Positions 48,877 to 63,046 of a stretch of 64,000 nt of DNA are shown piece by piece. Source of the stretch: Anoplolepis gracilipes (Eukaryota > Arthropoda > Insecta > Hymenoptera > Formicidae); assembly GCF_047496725.1 (NCBI RefSeq), contig NC_132974.1, forward strand, positions 2,921,501 through 2,985,500. Direction: 5' to 3'. The notes beneath the pieces are model-generated. The model was given only the letters and a program-made list of their open reading frames with translations, had not been told where the DNA came from and ran no database searches. The position numbers were made by a program, and so were the translations under genes. Every line of letters starts with the position of its first letter. Position 1 is the stretch's first letter.

Positions 48877-49906
48877 CTCACGAAAAGCAATAGCGTGGTG
48901 TATATAGGTCTGTTCTTTTCAGCTGAACTGGTTCAGAGTTGTTTTTTCTCCTTCCAATGCAGAAAGAAAAAGATAAACTCTGAAGTAGTGCAGGCAGTTC
49001 AGGTAAAAAGAATAGACCTTATGGTGTGTCTCTCAGGTTTCTCTCTGGTAACGTATATTTATACGTGTGTATTTCATATCCGATAGACGGAAATTCAAGC
49101 AAGAGCAAGAGATAATAATTAATGCGAGCGCATAACAGAGAGGAAGAATGCGCGATTCATCCTTTCTGTCGATACGCTGCAGAGGGAGCTAAAATTGCGC
49201 TTATCACAGAACAGACTCCAAGGACGCTCATCGCTCATTCGTTCGTTGCCTTCCATGGAAAGCGGAGAGTTAACAATTGATTTCGTATTGAGTAGCATGA
49301 AATGTGTGTGATTGACTGATCGTGCATACTCGTCGTGATCGAACACTGCTTGCAGCTACACGTAATTGTAATGGCCGCGACTTGAGTCTTCTAGCCAGAA
49401 AGCATGCGTGTTTGTCATGCTACGTGAAACAACGCGAAGACAAGAGCGAGTGTAAAGTGTAAATGACAAGGACTGAGAGCTGAATAAATAAATTGGGAGA
49501 GTGAACACGCGATTAACGTCACTGGTGTCGTTATCATTGCCGCCGTCGTCATCGAGGCTTCTATTGCTCATTCGTTCTCTCGAATCTCTAAGAATGTGCA
49601 ATAGTTGATACGTATATAAATATATATATATATACACATACACACACACACACACATACACACATACACGTACGAGTATACGTGCATACGTGCGTGTCAT
49701 CTGAGCCTGAGTAGGTGGGCGAGGCGTGTTCTCTCGCGCTCTGGTTCCTGTACACGACGAGGATCATTCTGTGCGCGTGTTAGTACTTAGTACACGTGTG
49801 TGTATGTGTGTGCGCTCGCGTATGCGTATGTGTTGCTCGTGCGTGCGTAAGTGAGTGCATCGAGTAGCGAGTGAGCGGTGGTGCGTCGATCGTGCGATCG
49901 GCAGCG
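48877..49906 (+). promoter_or_regulatory. Promoter and probable long 5' UTR of HAPSTR1
   Basis: GC-richer DNA up to the HAPSTR1 ATG, increasingly rich in CG and GCGTG words from about 49690. It contains a (TA)n(CA)n microsatellite at about 49616-49670 and GTGTGTG/CGTGCG repeats just before the ATG. Open frames on both strands are by-products of this composition. Confidence 0.4.
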
Positions 49907-50807
49907 ATGAGCGACGACAGGAGCGAGGACGATCCGATAATGGACCTTTGGTACAGCAATTGGGAACAGCAGTGCGTCGAGGCGCTCGAATCCGAGCCCG
50001 ATTGCGAGACTCAGCTGCACAACGAGAAGGAGCTCTATTCGCAGCAGATGTGGACGAAATTCCAAACCACAGCGTCGGCCATCGCCCAATTGTACAAAGG
50101 TGATCCTACGTTCCCAATGATGTATGTATCTTTCCCAATTTCCTCCACTTTTTTTGCGAAATAAGCGATGGACTGGAACTGAATCGCTCGACGAGAGTAT
50201 CATCAGTCGTTATAAACGCATGGTCTTCTCTCGCGTCACGTCCGTCTCGTCGCGAAGGTTACGAGAACGTCCTTACGCATGGCGATCTTACATCTTTCGT
50301 TCTCGTAGCTTTTAAAACAACACCCGTTCTACGTATATTGATCCAAATGTCCTCCCTCTTCAACTTTAAATTACAATTTTACAGATCGCACGCTAGGCGT
50401 ATCATTATGGGTACCCTTTCAGACCGCCGCTGGTACTGTAACATCGTTATACAAAGGTGCGTGTTCGACAGTTTTATGATCCTCATTGTCAACAATGACC
50501 CTTAGATAACCATGGACCTCTACTCTCTTTCTCCGGTTTCACTTTTCCTTCCGCCATTTCCTTTTTGCAAATCAACTTTTTAAAGCATTTCTCTCACTTA
50601 ATCTACGTTCATTAATATTTTTGTTTCTGTTGAAAAAATGACTTTTATTTGAAATATGACCCTCATTTACGAAGCCGTAAATAAGTACCTGTAATGGCTG
50701 ACCACACTCAGGGTCAGCTGTTACTGATTATGAACAATAAACTTTATAATTAATATGATACTGAAAAATTAAAAAAATGTTTATGTGCCTTTTTTATTTT
50801 AAGAGGT

Positions 50808-50857
<50 letters not shown>

Positions 50858-52198
50858 CTATATATGTATAATATATATAATATATATGTCTATATATAAC
50901 ATTGAAAAAAATATGTATATATATAATTTTATTACATTGTATATAAAATCAACTTAACTCGTTTATATATCATGATAAATTGCATAAAAAAATTATTTTT
51001 AAGCTTGGTTAGCAATTTAATTATAATTATCTTCAATTTAATTATCATTAAATCCAACAATGTGTATAATGTTGGCATATAAAGATTTTCAGCAAGTCAC
51101 TGCAACATATATCAGTTATATTTGTGTATATGTTTTTGGGGCTAGCTATTATTATACATTTCATATATAGCGAACATATTATGAGAGTCGCTGTATAATA
51201 TAATGCTTTTTGTATTCATGTTTATATCACTCTTTTTATTCTTACAAGTAAAATATAATATTTTACTTAAAGTTGAATCATTTGTTTGAGAAATATGCTG
51301 TGTAAGACTTATTTATATATATCTGTAATTAATTAAAAACTGTTTAAATAGATTCAGTGGATTGTATGAGGCGATGCAGTGATCTAGGAGTAGAAATGGG
51401 AAAACAAAAACATTGTAAAGAAATAATGAATTGGGCTAGGAAAAAAAGACGTATGATACGCAGGGAAGATCTTCTCGCATATCTTGCTGGGAAGCCACCA
51501 CCACCTAGACCACATCCACATAGGTTTGTTTTTGCTATAATTTATTTTTACTATATTATTAATGTATTCCATGTATTATTAAATTAGACTATTGCTCATG
51601 TTGATAGCATTTTATTAAATTAACAAGTAAATAATTAATGTTGACTTTTAGAACTATTATGACACTGTTACAGAAGTTCACCCAAGCCTCGTATGATGGT
51701 GTGTGGTTCTCCATCGTCGCATAGTCAAGCGCCAAATATGGTTATTGCTCCAGCACCAACAGCAGGCAGTGATCCAGACCCTGAGTTACACACATTTAGG
51801 GAAGCCATTGCATTATCTGGTATAATATTTCCTATCTTTTAATTTAATTTAAAATAATTACATCTTATAAATTTCTTCACATTTAATAATGTTATATTAT
51901 TTATTATAAAATTGCAATTTATTTACTTAATTCTTTCTAGAGTATTGAAATGTATAAAGTTAAGAATTAAAATATATTTAATCAAATATAACAGATTTAC
52001 ATGAGAACAACGTACCTATGATGAAATTTTACGAAATATTGTATCTTTCTAGGTTCTCCAGTGTCTCGACGTAGCGGAAGGCAAGCCGAATTGTCGGCTT
52101 TTATTAACAATGAATTGGCTCGGCATCATAAACGACCCGCTTCGCATGACGTGGATATGGGATCACCCACGCACAAACGTACGCGTACTACACTGTAA
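49907..52198 (+). CDS. HAPSTR1: HAPSTR1 (C16orf72) homologue, HUWE1-associated stress-response protein
   Basis: Five exons: 49907-50099, 50385-50456, 51352-51523, 51674-51819 and 52053-52198, 242 residues (human about 275). The first exon has an acidic start and the WYSNWEQQCVEALE block. Exon 2 holds VSLWVPFQTAAGTVTSLYK, nearly identical to human. Exon 3 holds MNWARKKRRMIRREDLLAYL, matching the human VKKRRRTIRREDLISFL. Exon 4 contains FREAIALSG. The end has SAFINNELARHHKR and SPTHKRTR, matching the human FISEEMALHL and SPTHKRNR blocks. In vertebrates this nuclear protein binds the E3 ligase HUWE1 and tunes stress and p53 signalling. The exon 4 acceptor was chosen at TTACAG (51668-51673) because an upstream AG gives a premature stop. 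Confidence 0.93.
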
Positions 52199-53371
52199 CG
52201 GTGCGCGATGCGTATGGTAGCTTTACTCCCTTGCTCCCTGTTGATTAATCGACCCGACTAATGACTAATAACTCAACTTCTCTACATAATTCCCGGTTAT
52301 ATGTTAATCATTGGAGGAAACCGGTAGTGGTTCACACTGCCAGGTAAGTACGTATGTATCTCCAATAGCTTCTGCTGCCGATCTCGATTTATATCATGTT
52401 CAAAATCACTTAATCTCTTAAAGTTGTACAGTTAGCTCTGACCGACGCATATAATTTAAAATAATTTACATTTAGAATCACAGACTATATATATATATAT
52501 TTGTGGGATGTTTAGTTTGACAATATATTGGCAAAGTAATAATTTACATACACGGCAAACATTTTTATTCTTGATTATATTAGAGTTTAAAATTTATAAA
52601 TTAAATATTATATATATATATATAGATACATCTTTTTTATGTTTGTGTGTACAAGAGTACAAAATGAGAGCATAAACTTGTTATGTTATGTCTTAATATT
52701 GTTTAAAATTTCCATGATTATTAGTTTAACTTTTTATGTGCAAAAATTGTATTATCGAAATCATTATATTGTTGATTGTTAATTCATTAAAAGAATTACA
52801 AGCAAATGTGTGATGCTATTTGAAATATTAAGTCTACATAAACATTTATACATATATTAATATGTACATCTAAATTTGCAGTGAATAATAAGCATTTTTG
52901 ATATTTATCATTCAATTTTGTTGCTTTCTTATAAAATTCTTATAAAAAAATAAAATTTTTAATAGAAACAAAGAATATTTTTACGCCATTTCAAAAGTAA
53001 TAAGCATAATTTATATAAATAAAAGAGCAAAATAAGAGGTAAAATAAAAGAAAGAAAGAAGATATTATAAAATATTTGTTCTTGCAAGGTTCCTGGCTCT
53101 TTCACTGATATTAAATTCTGATCTCAGAAATGAAAACTCATGCTATTTGTTTCTTGAAAACACTGAAATAAATTAATTTTTTGTATATACCACTTGCATT
53201 TGCTAATATAGATTGAAAAAATATACTGTAGGTTTTTTGATTTGTGAATTAATAAAAATAGCTATAAATCTTGGCTAATTGTCATAAAATATATTTTTGT
53301 TAGAAATTAAGATACATATAAATGAGTTATATATTTACTAATAAAAAAGTAACTAGTTTTATAGTAACAAT

Positions 53372-53434
<63 letters not shown>

Positions 53435-55979
53435 ATATTCTATAATCTTTATTATATTTTTATTGGTAAAATAGTATAGTATATATTAGTAGTTTTTAGT
53501 AATAGTATTATATATATAGTATAGTATTTCATTAATATTGTTGAATATAAGTGATGAGATACAAAAAATTAATTTACTTTTACACATACAAGAAAAAAGT
53601 TTTTATTTTTCATAGATTCAGATTTTTTGTTCTTAAAATCATGATTTAATGTGATTGTGGTGATAAAATATATAATAGGAGTCTCAAACATTTTTTGAGG
53701 TTAGAAATTAATATTGATTTTATATAGATAATAAAAAGATATAATAATATGATTATGATACATACATAAAATTTTTTATTTTTGGCACATTTCAACAGTT
53801 ATTTAACAGTTATCAAAATTGATTTATCTATTCTCTTGTTGAAATATTTCCTGAATATATAGTAAATTTCAACTTCTGTTATATTTATACATATATATGT
53901 GTATGTGTGTGTGTGTGTGAAATACAAATACTATATATACATATATGTACTTACATGTATTGTATATAAAATATATATACACATACATGCATACATATGC
54001 ATATATATACATATATTTAAATCCATCCATATTTAACCATCTTTTTTGTTTAGTTATTTGTTTATACATTTGTTTATATATATATTATTTTATACATTTT
54101 TTGCACTTTTTCCAGCTACCTTATGTTTTCACTTCATTATTCGATTTTGCGTCGTCAGACTCTTATTGAAATGATTAATAAGTCGGGATTATGAAGTCGA
54201 AATTACAAGATTAGTATCAATATTTTAAGAGAAATATAGAATATTTAAAATATTAAATAAAACATTTATTTCTCAATTCTATATAAAAAGCGCTAATTAT
54301 GAATATTATAAAGATAATCGATAATATCTCTTAAAATGAGTTCTCATCACTGTGAGAAAAAAGAGAGAATCTTGGTAATAAATCAAATTTCTATAAGAAT
54401 TTCAAATGTAACAAGCAAGATAAAAAATAAAATAAAAGGCAGGTAGGCACGTGTAACTGACCTATTATAACAAATCAATATCAACGTAGCAAGGAAAAAG
54501 TATGCGATAGTATAAATTTAAATTTTATTTATTTTCTTTATTGAAAAAAGAAGAGACCATCAAAAGATACATGCTTTTTACATCTCGAACAAGGTCCACA
54601 TTAATGCAAAAATGGATTTAATACTCCATAGCTCCATGAAGACATAACGTGTTCACTCAATAAAAACTTATGTAAATGTAGACTTTGTTAGGATAGATGA
54701 GATAATGGTTCCAATATACATGTGTATATATGTGTATATATATATGTTTATGTATACACATATATATGTGTGTGTATTTGCTTGTGTATGTATCTATATA
54801 TACACATATAGATATACATATAGTAACGTATTTTATTAAATAAAAAAAAATAAACGCTTAATGATTGTGCGTTTAACATTTTGTGAGTGAGAACCCACCA
54901 ATATAAAAATAGTTAATTATAAATGTATATTATTTCTAGCTAATATGTCTCACATTGCTTCTATCTAAATTTTCAAAGACTTTTAAAAATTGATTCATAT
55001 TATACGACAATTACACGACAAAAAACTATCATGTATTCATATATATAATATGAAGATAATAAGAAACATGACAAGAGTAATTTTTATTTTGATTTTATTT
55101 AACAAATAAAATTGGATAAAAATAATCTTTGTTTTCAATCAAAAGATTTGGTGATTTCTTATTATTAGATGAAAAAGAAAAAGAGAAAAATCATCGACTT
55201 TGGAGAAGGAAAAGTTTTAAAGAAGTTCCAATGTTATTATGTGTATTATTTACTATTTTTAAATCAGGAAAATAATGAAATAAAATTTTATAAATATCTC
55301 AGAATTAACATTTTACTATTTTATTTAAAAATTATGTGATCCCGTAAAACAATATTCAATTAATGAAGAAACTTTAATAGAAAATTACAATATAAAATTA
55401 CATATATTTCAGATTATAAAAGCACAGAGCTCACTATTTTTATACTTAAATTATCGTGTCTAAAGTACATTAGGTAATGATACGCAATACGACAAAATAT
55501 TTTCTTTAATTAATATCTGAAACATTGTTGCTCTCTGTCTTTATCTTTACATATCATTGCTGATTTAACATATGTTTATATATGTCACAGAAAAAAATAT
55601 TTTTCGTCGAATCGTATCATGTTACTGTCATCATGCACTGTCGTGCCGTATCGTGTTATGTCGTACAATGTGTATCAATTTTAAAACTCCTTGTTTATTC
55701 AATTATATGAAACGAGAAATCATGTATAATAAATATAAAATTTTTTACGAAATTTGTCGAAATAAATTAGTGTTTTGGTATGCTATTGTATTTGATAATA
55801 TAAATTGGTAAAATATATTAAAGATTCTTTTTCTATTTTATAATTTGATAAGCAGCTCTTAATCTTAAATAAATCCTTAAAATTTATTTTTACTAGAAAT
55901 GTAGGCTATATATAGATAAGTTATGCATGTATTTATCAATAAAGAGTTTTTGTTTCAATATATTTTACCATGTATTTGA

Positions 55980-56064
<85 letters not shown>

Positions 56065-59000
56065 AGAGAAAGCTAATTAATTTAAACGTATTCCGTAACA
56101 AGATTTGCATGTGATTTCTCACTTCTAATGACATAATTTAAGATAGTTGCAATAAGGAAACAGGAACCTTGACTCCAGACAAGTCAACAGAATTGCTGTT
56201 CGCGTTTACCGAATACGATTCGATTTATAAATGCAAGATTTATTTTATTGCTTAATCGATCTGCAATAGTCACACTGTTCTCCGAAAATTACATACAAGT
56301 TGATTTCTATTTTATTTCTTTTATGATTGTTCATGCGTTATTCATATGAAAGAAACAAAAATTGTTCAGTTGTAAATATAGCATATGCTAATTATTAAAT
56401 AAACATAGATATATTGCTAATAATTAATATCATTACTAGTATTAACTACTATGCGATAGCTTTAACAATGATATTTATCAATGATATCGTGCGATCGGCA
56501 GTTAATAAAATATCGAGGGCTTTACCCTCAATTACATTTTTCTGGACGAGGTTGACGATGTGTCAATCTTGCGTCAGTGAGAACACACAGCAACCGTGGA
56601 GAATTTATTTTTTGCGAACGAACCATTTACATGTCTACTGTATATGCAGATCATGGAAGGAAGGCATTGGTTTCAGGATAATGTAAAAAGACCGATTAAA
56701 AAATTTGTACGTTTGCATCGTTCTTAACACATCTCTTCCTTCCAGCCGATTTCAGTTGTTGAAAATATCTTCTGTGTAAATGTTCTTTTTGTAATTCTAT
56801 GATACAAGAAAGTAATACATTACTTAGGTATATATTGTATGCGAAGATGCCATATACTTAGGTACATTTTATCCATAAGCGAGCGCACCAAATTCGACGA
56901 AGTCAAGTCGAAGCAACTCTACAAACGCACCGATCTGTTTTCGTTTCCGCTTCATGTATTCGTGATACTTGACTACATAATTGAAACATCTGAACAGTTA
57001 ATATTTATTTGAAAAAATAAGTTATTTTCTCAAGTCATATTTACGAATACTAGTGGAGGACACGGTAGAAAATTATTCTTTTATTTACTTATAATTTCTT
57101 ACTCTCTTTACTTCCGAGAATTATTATAAACTGAGACCGATGATAATTATGTGCTCCTTTTTTCATTAGCAAATAGACATCTCAAGCATTGATGGATTTC
57201 ATCGATATAATTGGCATTTTCCCATCTTGTGTAATAAATCATCAGCGCGCACGAGTCGACACTTTGAGGTCAGCGAAAAAACTTTCCCACATATGAGGAG
57301 CTTTCCCTTTCTCATGGAAGAATTATCTCGTCGGAAATCTGCGAGCCATTATAAGATAATATATCTACAGATACAATGCATCGAGTAAATTTGAAATTAA
57401 AATGGTTTTGTTGATTAAGATATAATTAAATTTAGATAATATCAAACAACTATGTGTTATATAATTTTGAAAAATTATATTTTAATAATTGTTTATTAAA
57501 AATTATTTTTGATATATTTAGTATAAAATTATAATTTTAATTAATAAAATTTGATAATTTCGACAAACAAGTTTGTACGGAATTGTACAGCCAACTTGAT
57601 ATAAGAGATATTTATATATGCGAAATTCAAAATACAAAAAAAATATTTTATGTTTATGAGTATAACAATATATTTATATGAAAATATGTAAATGTATAAT
57701 AATATAATGATGAAGAGACACGCGTTTAACAGATGTCTCTAAGAAATACAGAATACATACTTGAGAATATAACAAAATCAATATACAAAACTTCTTCTCC
57801 CCCGATGTAATAGTATATTCATAAGTTAAAAACCGGAGATGAAGAGAGTGAAGAGGAATCACACTTGTGTATTATATTTTTCACAATTATATTGTATTTC
57901 GTACATTCATGACTTGTAGAAACGTGTAACGTAACGTAAACGTAAACATACGTTTGACGAACGTAAAGCACCAAAAAATTTTTTACGAGCGTATTCTTCT
58001 TTGCTTCCTTTATTATTCCAATGCACATTATTGCAAGTTGCATTGGTGCACTTTTGCGAGAATGAGTGTACATGAGACTTGCACGAATGACGCCTTGATC
58101 GGACACGAACAAGCGTTCATAACAAGGCGTGAAATGGTGCTGTTACTTTCTTGCGAACATAAGAAGCTTGTATATTTTTGCGCCTCTTGTTTGTAAGATA
58201 ATCATTTACAAATAAATCACGAGAGAAAAAAAATTTGTGCTCGTTTTCCTGTCCGCATTATGATTGTGATACATTTTTTTCTGTCTATATAAAGAGACTA
58301 TCATATATATTTATGTATCGTACTGCATACTTTATTGTTATTCTTTTATTTTGTACATTTTATTGTCGTACATTCATTTGTACAGCAAGATATATGTTTT
58401 GTATATCTTGTGCTATTTATGGATATAATATGCATCAAATGATATTACAAAAAGTTAATATATATAATACTGTAATCTATAATATAATAATTCATATCTT
58501 AATAATTATTATTATTTTTTCGTTTATATTTGAGATATGATTATAAAATCAAATTTTACTACGTAATTAATGTCACTTAATAGACCATATCACATTTTTT
58601 GAAAAATAAAATAAAATATTTATTGTTGCTTAGTGATCTTTTTTTTAAATAATTGCTTTTTATGCATAAATGATGGAAAGTGTAAACCTTAAGCACTACA
58701 CAGTACAAAATTCGTCAGTAATACGTAAAATATTCTAATGTCTAATTTTTTTGTAAATTCTAATGTCTGATTTAATATAAATAATTAATATAAACATTTT
58801 AAATTTCATGTACAATGTATATAAATCTAGAATAACAGGTCAAGTTGCTAATGTTCAGTATTAGCAACATCAGTGGCATTACATTTTATGGCAGTATGTA
58901 TTGAATTTTTGTTTCTTTAACTATGGCATAAACTGTCTATTCTATTCTATCTTATTACTTAGTGATAGAGTGCTTAGCTCTCTTTTCTTTTTCTGATTTT

Positions 59001-59455
59001 TAATTCTTTCTTTTTGATAATTATTTGTAATCATTATAATCATATATAATTGTGTTCCCAATAAGATACAATAATGATAGTTCTTACAATGATAGTAGTG
59101 AAGAAAATTATATGCTTGAATAAACTATAACATTATGAAACTTACAAGGCACAAAAGAGTTCAATATTAAGATTATTCTGATATAAAATTTATTGCTAAA
59201 TATAATAGCATACTAATATATGATTCAAATAATTGAATGATTTAATAATTTCAATAACTTTTTCTTTTTAAAAGTTTTTCAATTAGTTTGATAAATTTGC
59301 ACAAATTTTTTTACTGTTTTATTGTATTATATATTCAGAATTTCAATTCTTATTTTTGTATAAATCAATTAATAACTATAATACTTATATATTTATAGGT
59401 GGACGGATAACTTCGACATAGTAATATTCTCTATGGTTAATGAAATATACTTTGT
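52199..59455. other. AT-rich, microsatellite-rich DNA between HAPSTR1 and Sans
   Basis: No supported gene. The left part is probably HAPSTR1 3' UTR. Microsatellites: (AT)n at about 53380-53431, mixed (TA)/(GT)/(CA) at 53886-54090 and 54718-54826, and (CA)n followed by (TA)n at about 55981-56062. GC-richer patches at about 56500-56690 and 56870-57350 may be regulatory. A hairpin with perfect 9-bp arms (GTTGCTAAT/ATTAGCAAC) lies at 58844-58868. Open frames in this stretch are AT-rich or microsatellite translations. Confidence 0.5.
55981..56062. repeat. Compound (CA)n-(TA)n microsatellite
   Basis: About 22 bases of CA repeats run directly into TA repeats, interrupted once by GTA. Confidence 0.85.
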
Positions 59456-62400
59456 TTAAAGTCTACTATCCTTGATAACGCTTTCCGGCATGCTCAATAC
59501 TTTTTTTCGGTTTGCAATTGCATTAGTGAGTTTTCGTCTAGGACCAAGTGGGAGTTTGAGGGCTGCTATATCAGTTTCGGTGAGCAACATTAGAGCCTCC
59601 AGATCGATTTGTTCTGATTCCAGGATAAACTGTATAGACGTGAGATTATTGGCGACTAAAAATCTTTGTAAGGGTGTCCATTCTTCGTCCGTCTCTTCAC
59701 TTTCTGCTCACAGATAAATATAATAATGTGATATTTCATTCTTGTAGATAAAAGCAGCAAGAACATGCGAAAGAGAATAATTAATTATCATGTCGCTTCT
59801 TACAGACAACATAAGTCATCTATTCAGAGACCATCGTGTTATATAATAATATTCTTATTGTACTTTGTAAAGTTCGTTCAACTTGCCTGAAAGTATATCC
59901 TCGTCCCAGGAACTTTGCCTACGTGCCAAACTGCCAGCACTTCCTATACTGATCTCTTCATTGTGTCCATTTGGACTGAATTTGTTACTGTTTATGGATC
60001 CATTTGTAGAACCATTTCCAGGAAGATTATTATTTTGTACTTGAACATCCATCTGCGTGACCGGCAAGTTGTCTAGCGTAGATGTTATCTGTCAATAAAA
60101 ATTCTAATATGAATGTAGAAAAAATTAATTAGTTTTCTTACCACTTTATCATTTTAATCTATTCGTTGCATAATTATTTAATTTAATGTAGACAATAAAT
60201 ATATGTATTTTTATAGTGTAATCGTTTAAAAAATTGCATTTGAGTATTTCCACAACGATTCTCACAAACAGTTTTCTCATATTCTTTGTTCCTCTTGAAT
60301 CATTATTCAAATAAGGTAAATAATAACTCATTTCATTGTGAAAGAAAAACGCAACGGCATAATGTTAAACCGATTTCTAGTTGATTTCGGATCGAATTGT
60401 TATAACAATTATAGCAAAGATAGCCATGTGAAAACTAGTTACATTTGAAATGAAGATTAGTTTCAAAGCATAAGAAGCATTTAAAATAATTGCTAATAAT
60501 AAAACGTTGCGTTTTATATTGTAAAAATCTGTATCAGAGTTTGTAAGATATTTAAAGAAAAGAAAAAAAATATCGGTGTGCATATATAGCTGAATACTTT
60601 TTAAAATAGTTTTTCGTTTATGATTTTCTTTAGCTCACAATCAGTATTCATTTCATCAGAGGCAAGATGTTTGCAACTACTTATTGTAAATGAAATTATG
60701 TTAGAGTTTACAGATAAAATATTAAGACTAACCGCTCTTCTAAAGGCCACCGAACCAAATCCAGGCCGGTTGAAAATGCTGGCTGGTTCCTGAAGAAAAG
60801 CAGTATCTTTTGCAATGTTCAAATTCTCTTCTTCTCTATCTTCCTCCTCCTCATCATATATCCTTTCACCTAAGAGATCGGGCGTGCTTTGAGATTTGCT
60901 TAAAGTACCCCATACATCAGAGATCTTTCCTCTTCTGCCTATATGTTGAGATTCAGTATCATATGTGCCCACGTACATAACTTCAGAATCCCGTCGAACG
61001 CCGGTCAGACTTCGAATGGATTTTTTTCCATTCATTTCAACCTATGATAATGACATATTATGAACATACAATATTATAACTGAAATGTTATGTAATCTAT
61101 TAATTATTAAATTAAACAAAAAGGAATTATCATTTGTGATATAAGTTTCAAAAATTTTAAAATATATATATAAAATAAATACATTTCTAATTTTTTTTAT
61201 TTTTTTCATTTTGTCACATCAGAAAGTAACGTTGTAAAAATTAATTTATATGATTTTATTTTTTTTCTTGGAATCATAAAATATTGAATAATCTTTTTTT
61301 CAATCTTTTTTTCATTTTTTTTTACCTCTACGACCTTGAAGTCGCTGGCGGCTTTCTTTGCTAATGCTTTCCGACATACCGTGCTGCCGTGCCTCTTCGT
61401 AGTAGTACCAACGATATCGCTAAATGTCGGCGAAGGTTTCATTCGGCCTTTAAAGGTCAATACACCAGAGCGTTGAGAATTCAATTCATTCATCGCCTCG
61501 GAGTCTGATCTCACACGATTCTTTATGAGCTTTTTCTGTTCCTTTTCCGCCCTAAGTTCAGCCATTTTTTGTTTTTTCATGTACTCTTTCAATCTTAGCA
61601 AAGAGATATTTTTATAATCAGATAAACTTAGTATTAAAATCTATAATATTTAATATAGAAAACATATAACAAAATAAACTATTGATATAAATAATTTCTG
61701 AACCTATGATTATTTTTATGATCAGATAAACTTTAATACAGGTATATTCGTTTTAAAAATATTATATATAAAATACATTATCGCTATTTTTTCATTAAAT
61801 AATCATGAATTAAAACTAGGATTATTTAATCAAGTCAATAATTATTTCGCAATTATACCTTTTCTCAGCATCTTTTTCCGCTTTTTCTCGAAGCAGACGG
61901 CTTTTTTTGCGATTATTTAATTCTTGATCGGCTTGGGCGAGGTCTAGGAACTGTAAAATTCTCTCGCAACCATTTATCGCCGCAAGTTCTCGAGCAGAGT
62001 GTCGGTCGATGTCCAATGACCAGATATTGCAACCAAATTTCACCAGGAATTTCACGCAAAATTCATGACCCCTCGCTGCTGCCAGATGCAAGCATGTGTT
62101 ACCGAAATAATCAGTCTTATCCGGATCACCTCTAAAACCATTATGTTATGTTGAAATGAATACGAGAATTAAAGATTTTTTAGCCTTGAAAAAGAAAAGC
62201 ATATAAAAACAATATAAATAACAAATATAATAAACGATAATAAATATATAATTTAATATATAACAAATATATAATAAATTTATAATTAAAAATATAAAAA
62301 ACAAATATAAACATAATAAAACATTTATTATATTTATTTATTTTTCTTTAGTAAGAGAGACAATAGATTAATTTTTATCGAATATTTTTTTTCAATATGA

Positions 62401-62642
62401 TATATTGAATCGAAGATTTATTCTTCGAAAGAAAATAAGTTCATTATGAAAAAGAAAAATGAATAGAAAATGCCTTCTAGAAAATTAATAAATTCTATAT
62501 CACCGACAGTATCTTGTCAGTGCTTATACATATATGTACGTTAATATATGTGTTCAATACAGCATTTAGTATTCTTTTCAGTGTACTTCATATATTATTA
62601 ATATGAAAAAAAAACATTACAAATCTATACAAACCTCGACAT
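59456..62642 (-). CDS. Sans: Sans/USH1G homologue, ankyrin-SAM scaffold of the Usher complex
   Basis: Minus-strand exons: 62642-62635 (tentative), 62131-61859, 61593-61326, 61041-60733, 60088-59887 and 59703-59456, about 435 residues (human USH1G 461). Exon 2 gives GDPDKTDYFGNTCLHLAAA and a second ankyrin unit, matching human GGDPDKCDIWGNTPLHLAA. A basic coiled coil follows, then a central region with VEMNGKKSIRSLTGVRRDSE and RPGFGSVAFRRA, both conserved. The last exon is a SAM domain (LQRFLVANNLTSIQFILESE to LKLPLGPRRKLTNAI). The end, DSRL, fits a class I PDZ ligand, as does human DTEL. Sans anchors the cadherin-23/harmonin complex at hair-cell tips in vertebrates. Exon 5 ends TCAG/gcaagt, so its intron is GC-AG; a GT alternative does not restore frame. 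The first ankyrin repeats (about 60 residues) are missing: either an exon lies past the window edge or translation starts at the ATG at 62642. Confidence 0.88.
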
Positions 62643-62749
62643 TGCATTCTAAATACGAATACTTATGTCAAAACAGTCACGTGGATTGCTGCGTGTGTAA
62701 TCAAGACTATAGACTATGACTATAGACCATAAGTAAGTATATGTAATAT

Positions 62750-62900
62750 TCAGTCCGTTCTTATATTTAAAATGATCTTAAATAAGGCCTTCAAATTTTA
62801 TTTGGCCACCTGATTGATTGAACGTAGTCTTAAATCGACTAAAAACATGACTTACAATGATCTTATATATACGAACGAATTATGTATACCGGCCGCATAG
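62750..62900. mobile_element. Possible MITE relic A
   Basis: A segment starting ATTCAGTCCGTTCTTATATT and ending with an imperfect inverted counterpart near TATACCGGCC at about 62897. Its start resembles the start of the segment at about 63069, and its end, read on the minus strand, resembles the GGCCGGTACACA start at 63047. Boundaries and superfamily are uncertain. Confidence 0.3.
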
Positions 62901-63046
62901 ACTGTCCATCTTAATCATAAACGACATGTATTTCATGGAAAGAATTTTAGAATGTGTTTGTTCATTTTTAACTTATAATTTCTTCTACTCTTACATTCGA
63001 GAGAGAAAACGAGACTTGTCAAAATTCTTTTTCTCTTTCTAAGCTA

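Noticed and set aside
49787..50203. 138-codon open frame on the minus strand
   Set aside because: It is antisense to the first exon of HAPSTR1, whose plus-strand frame matches the family and has correct splice phases.
53869..54169. Open frames on both strands
   Set aside because: They translate (TA)/(CA)/(GT) microsatellite DNA.
58235..58540. 101-codon hydrophobic open frame
   Set aside because: AT-rich Ile/Tyr/Phe composition with no signal of a gene around it.
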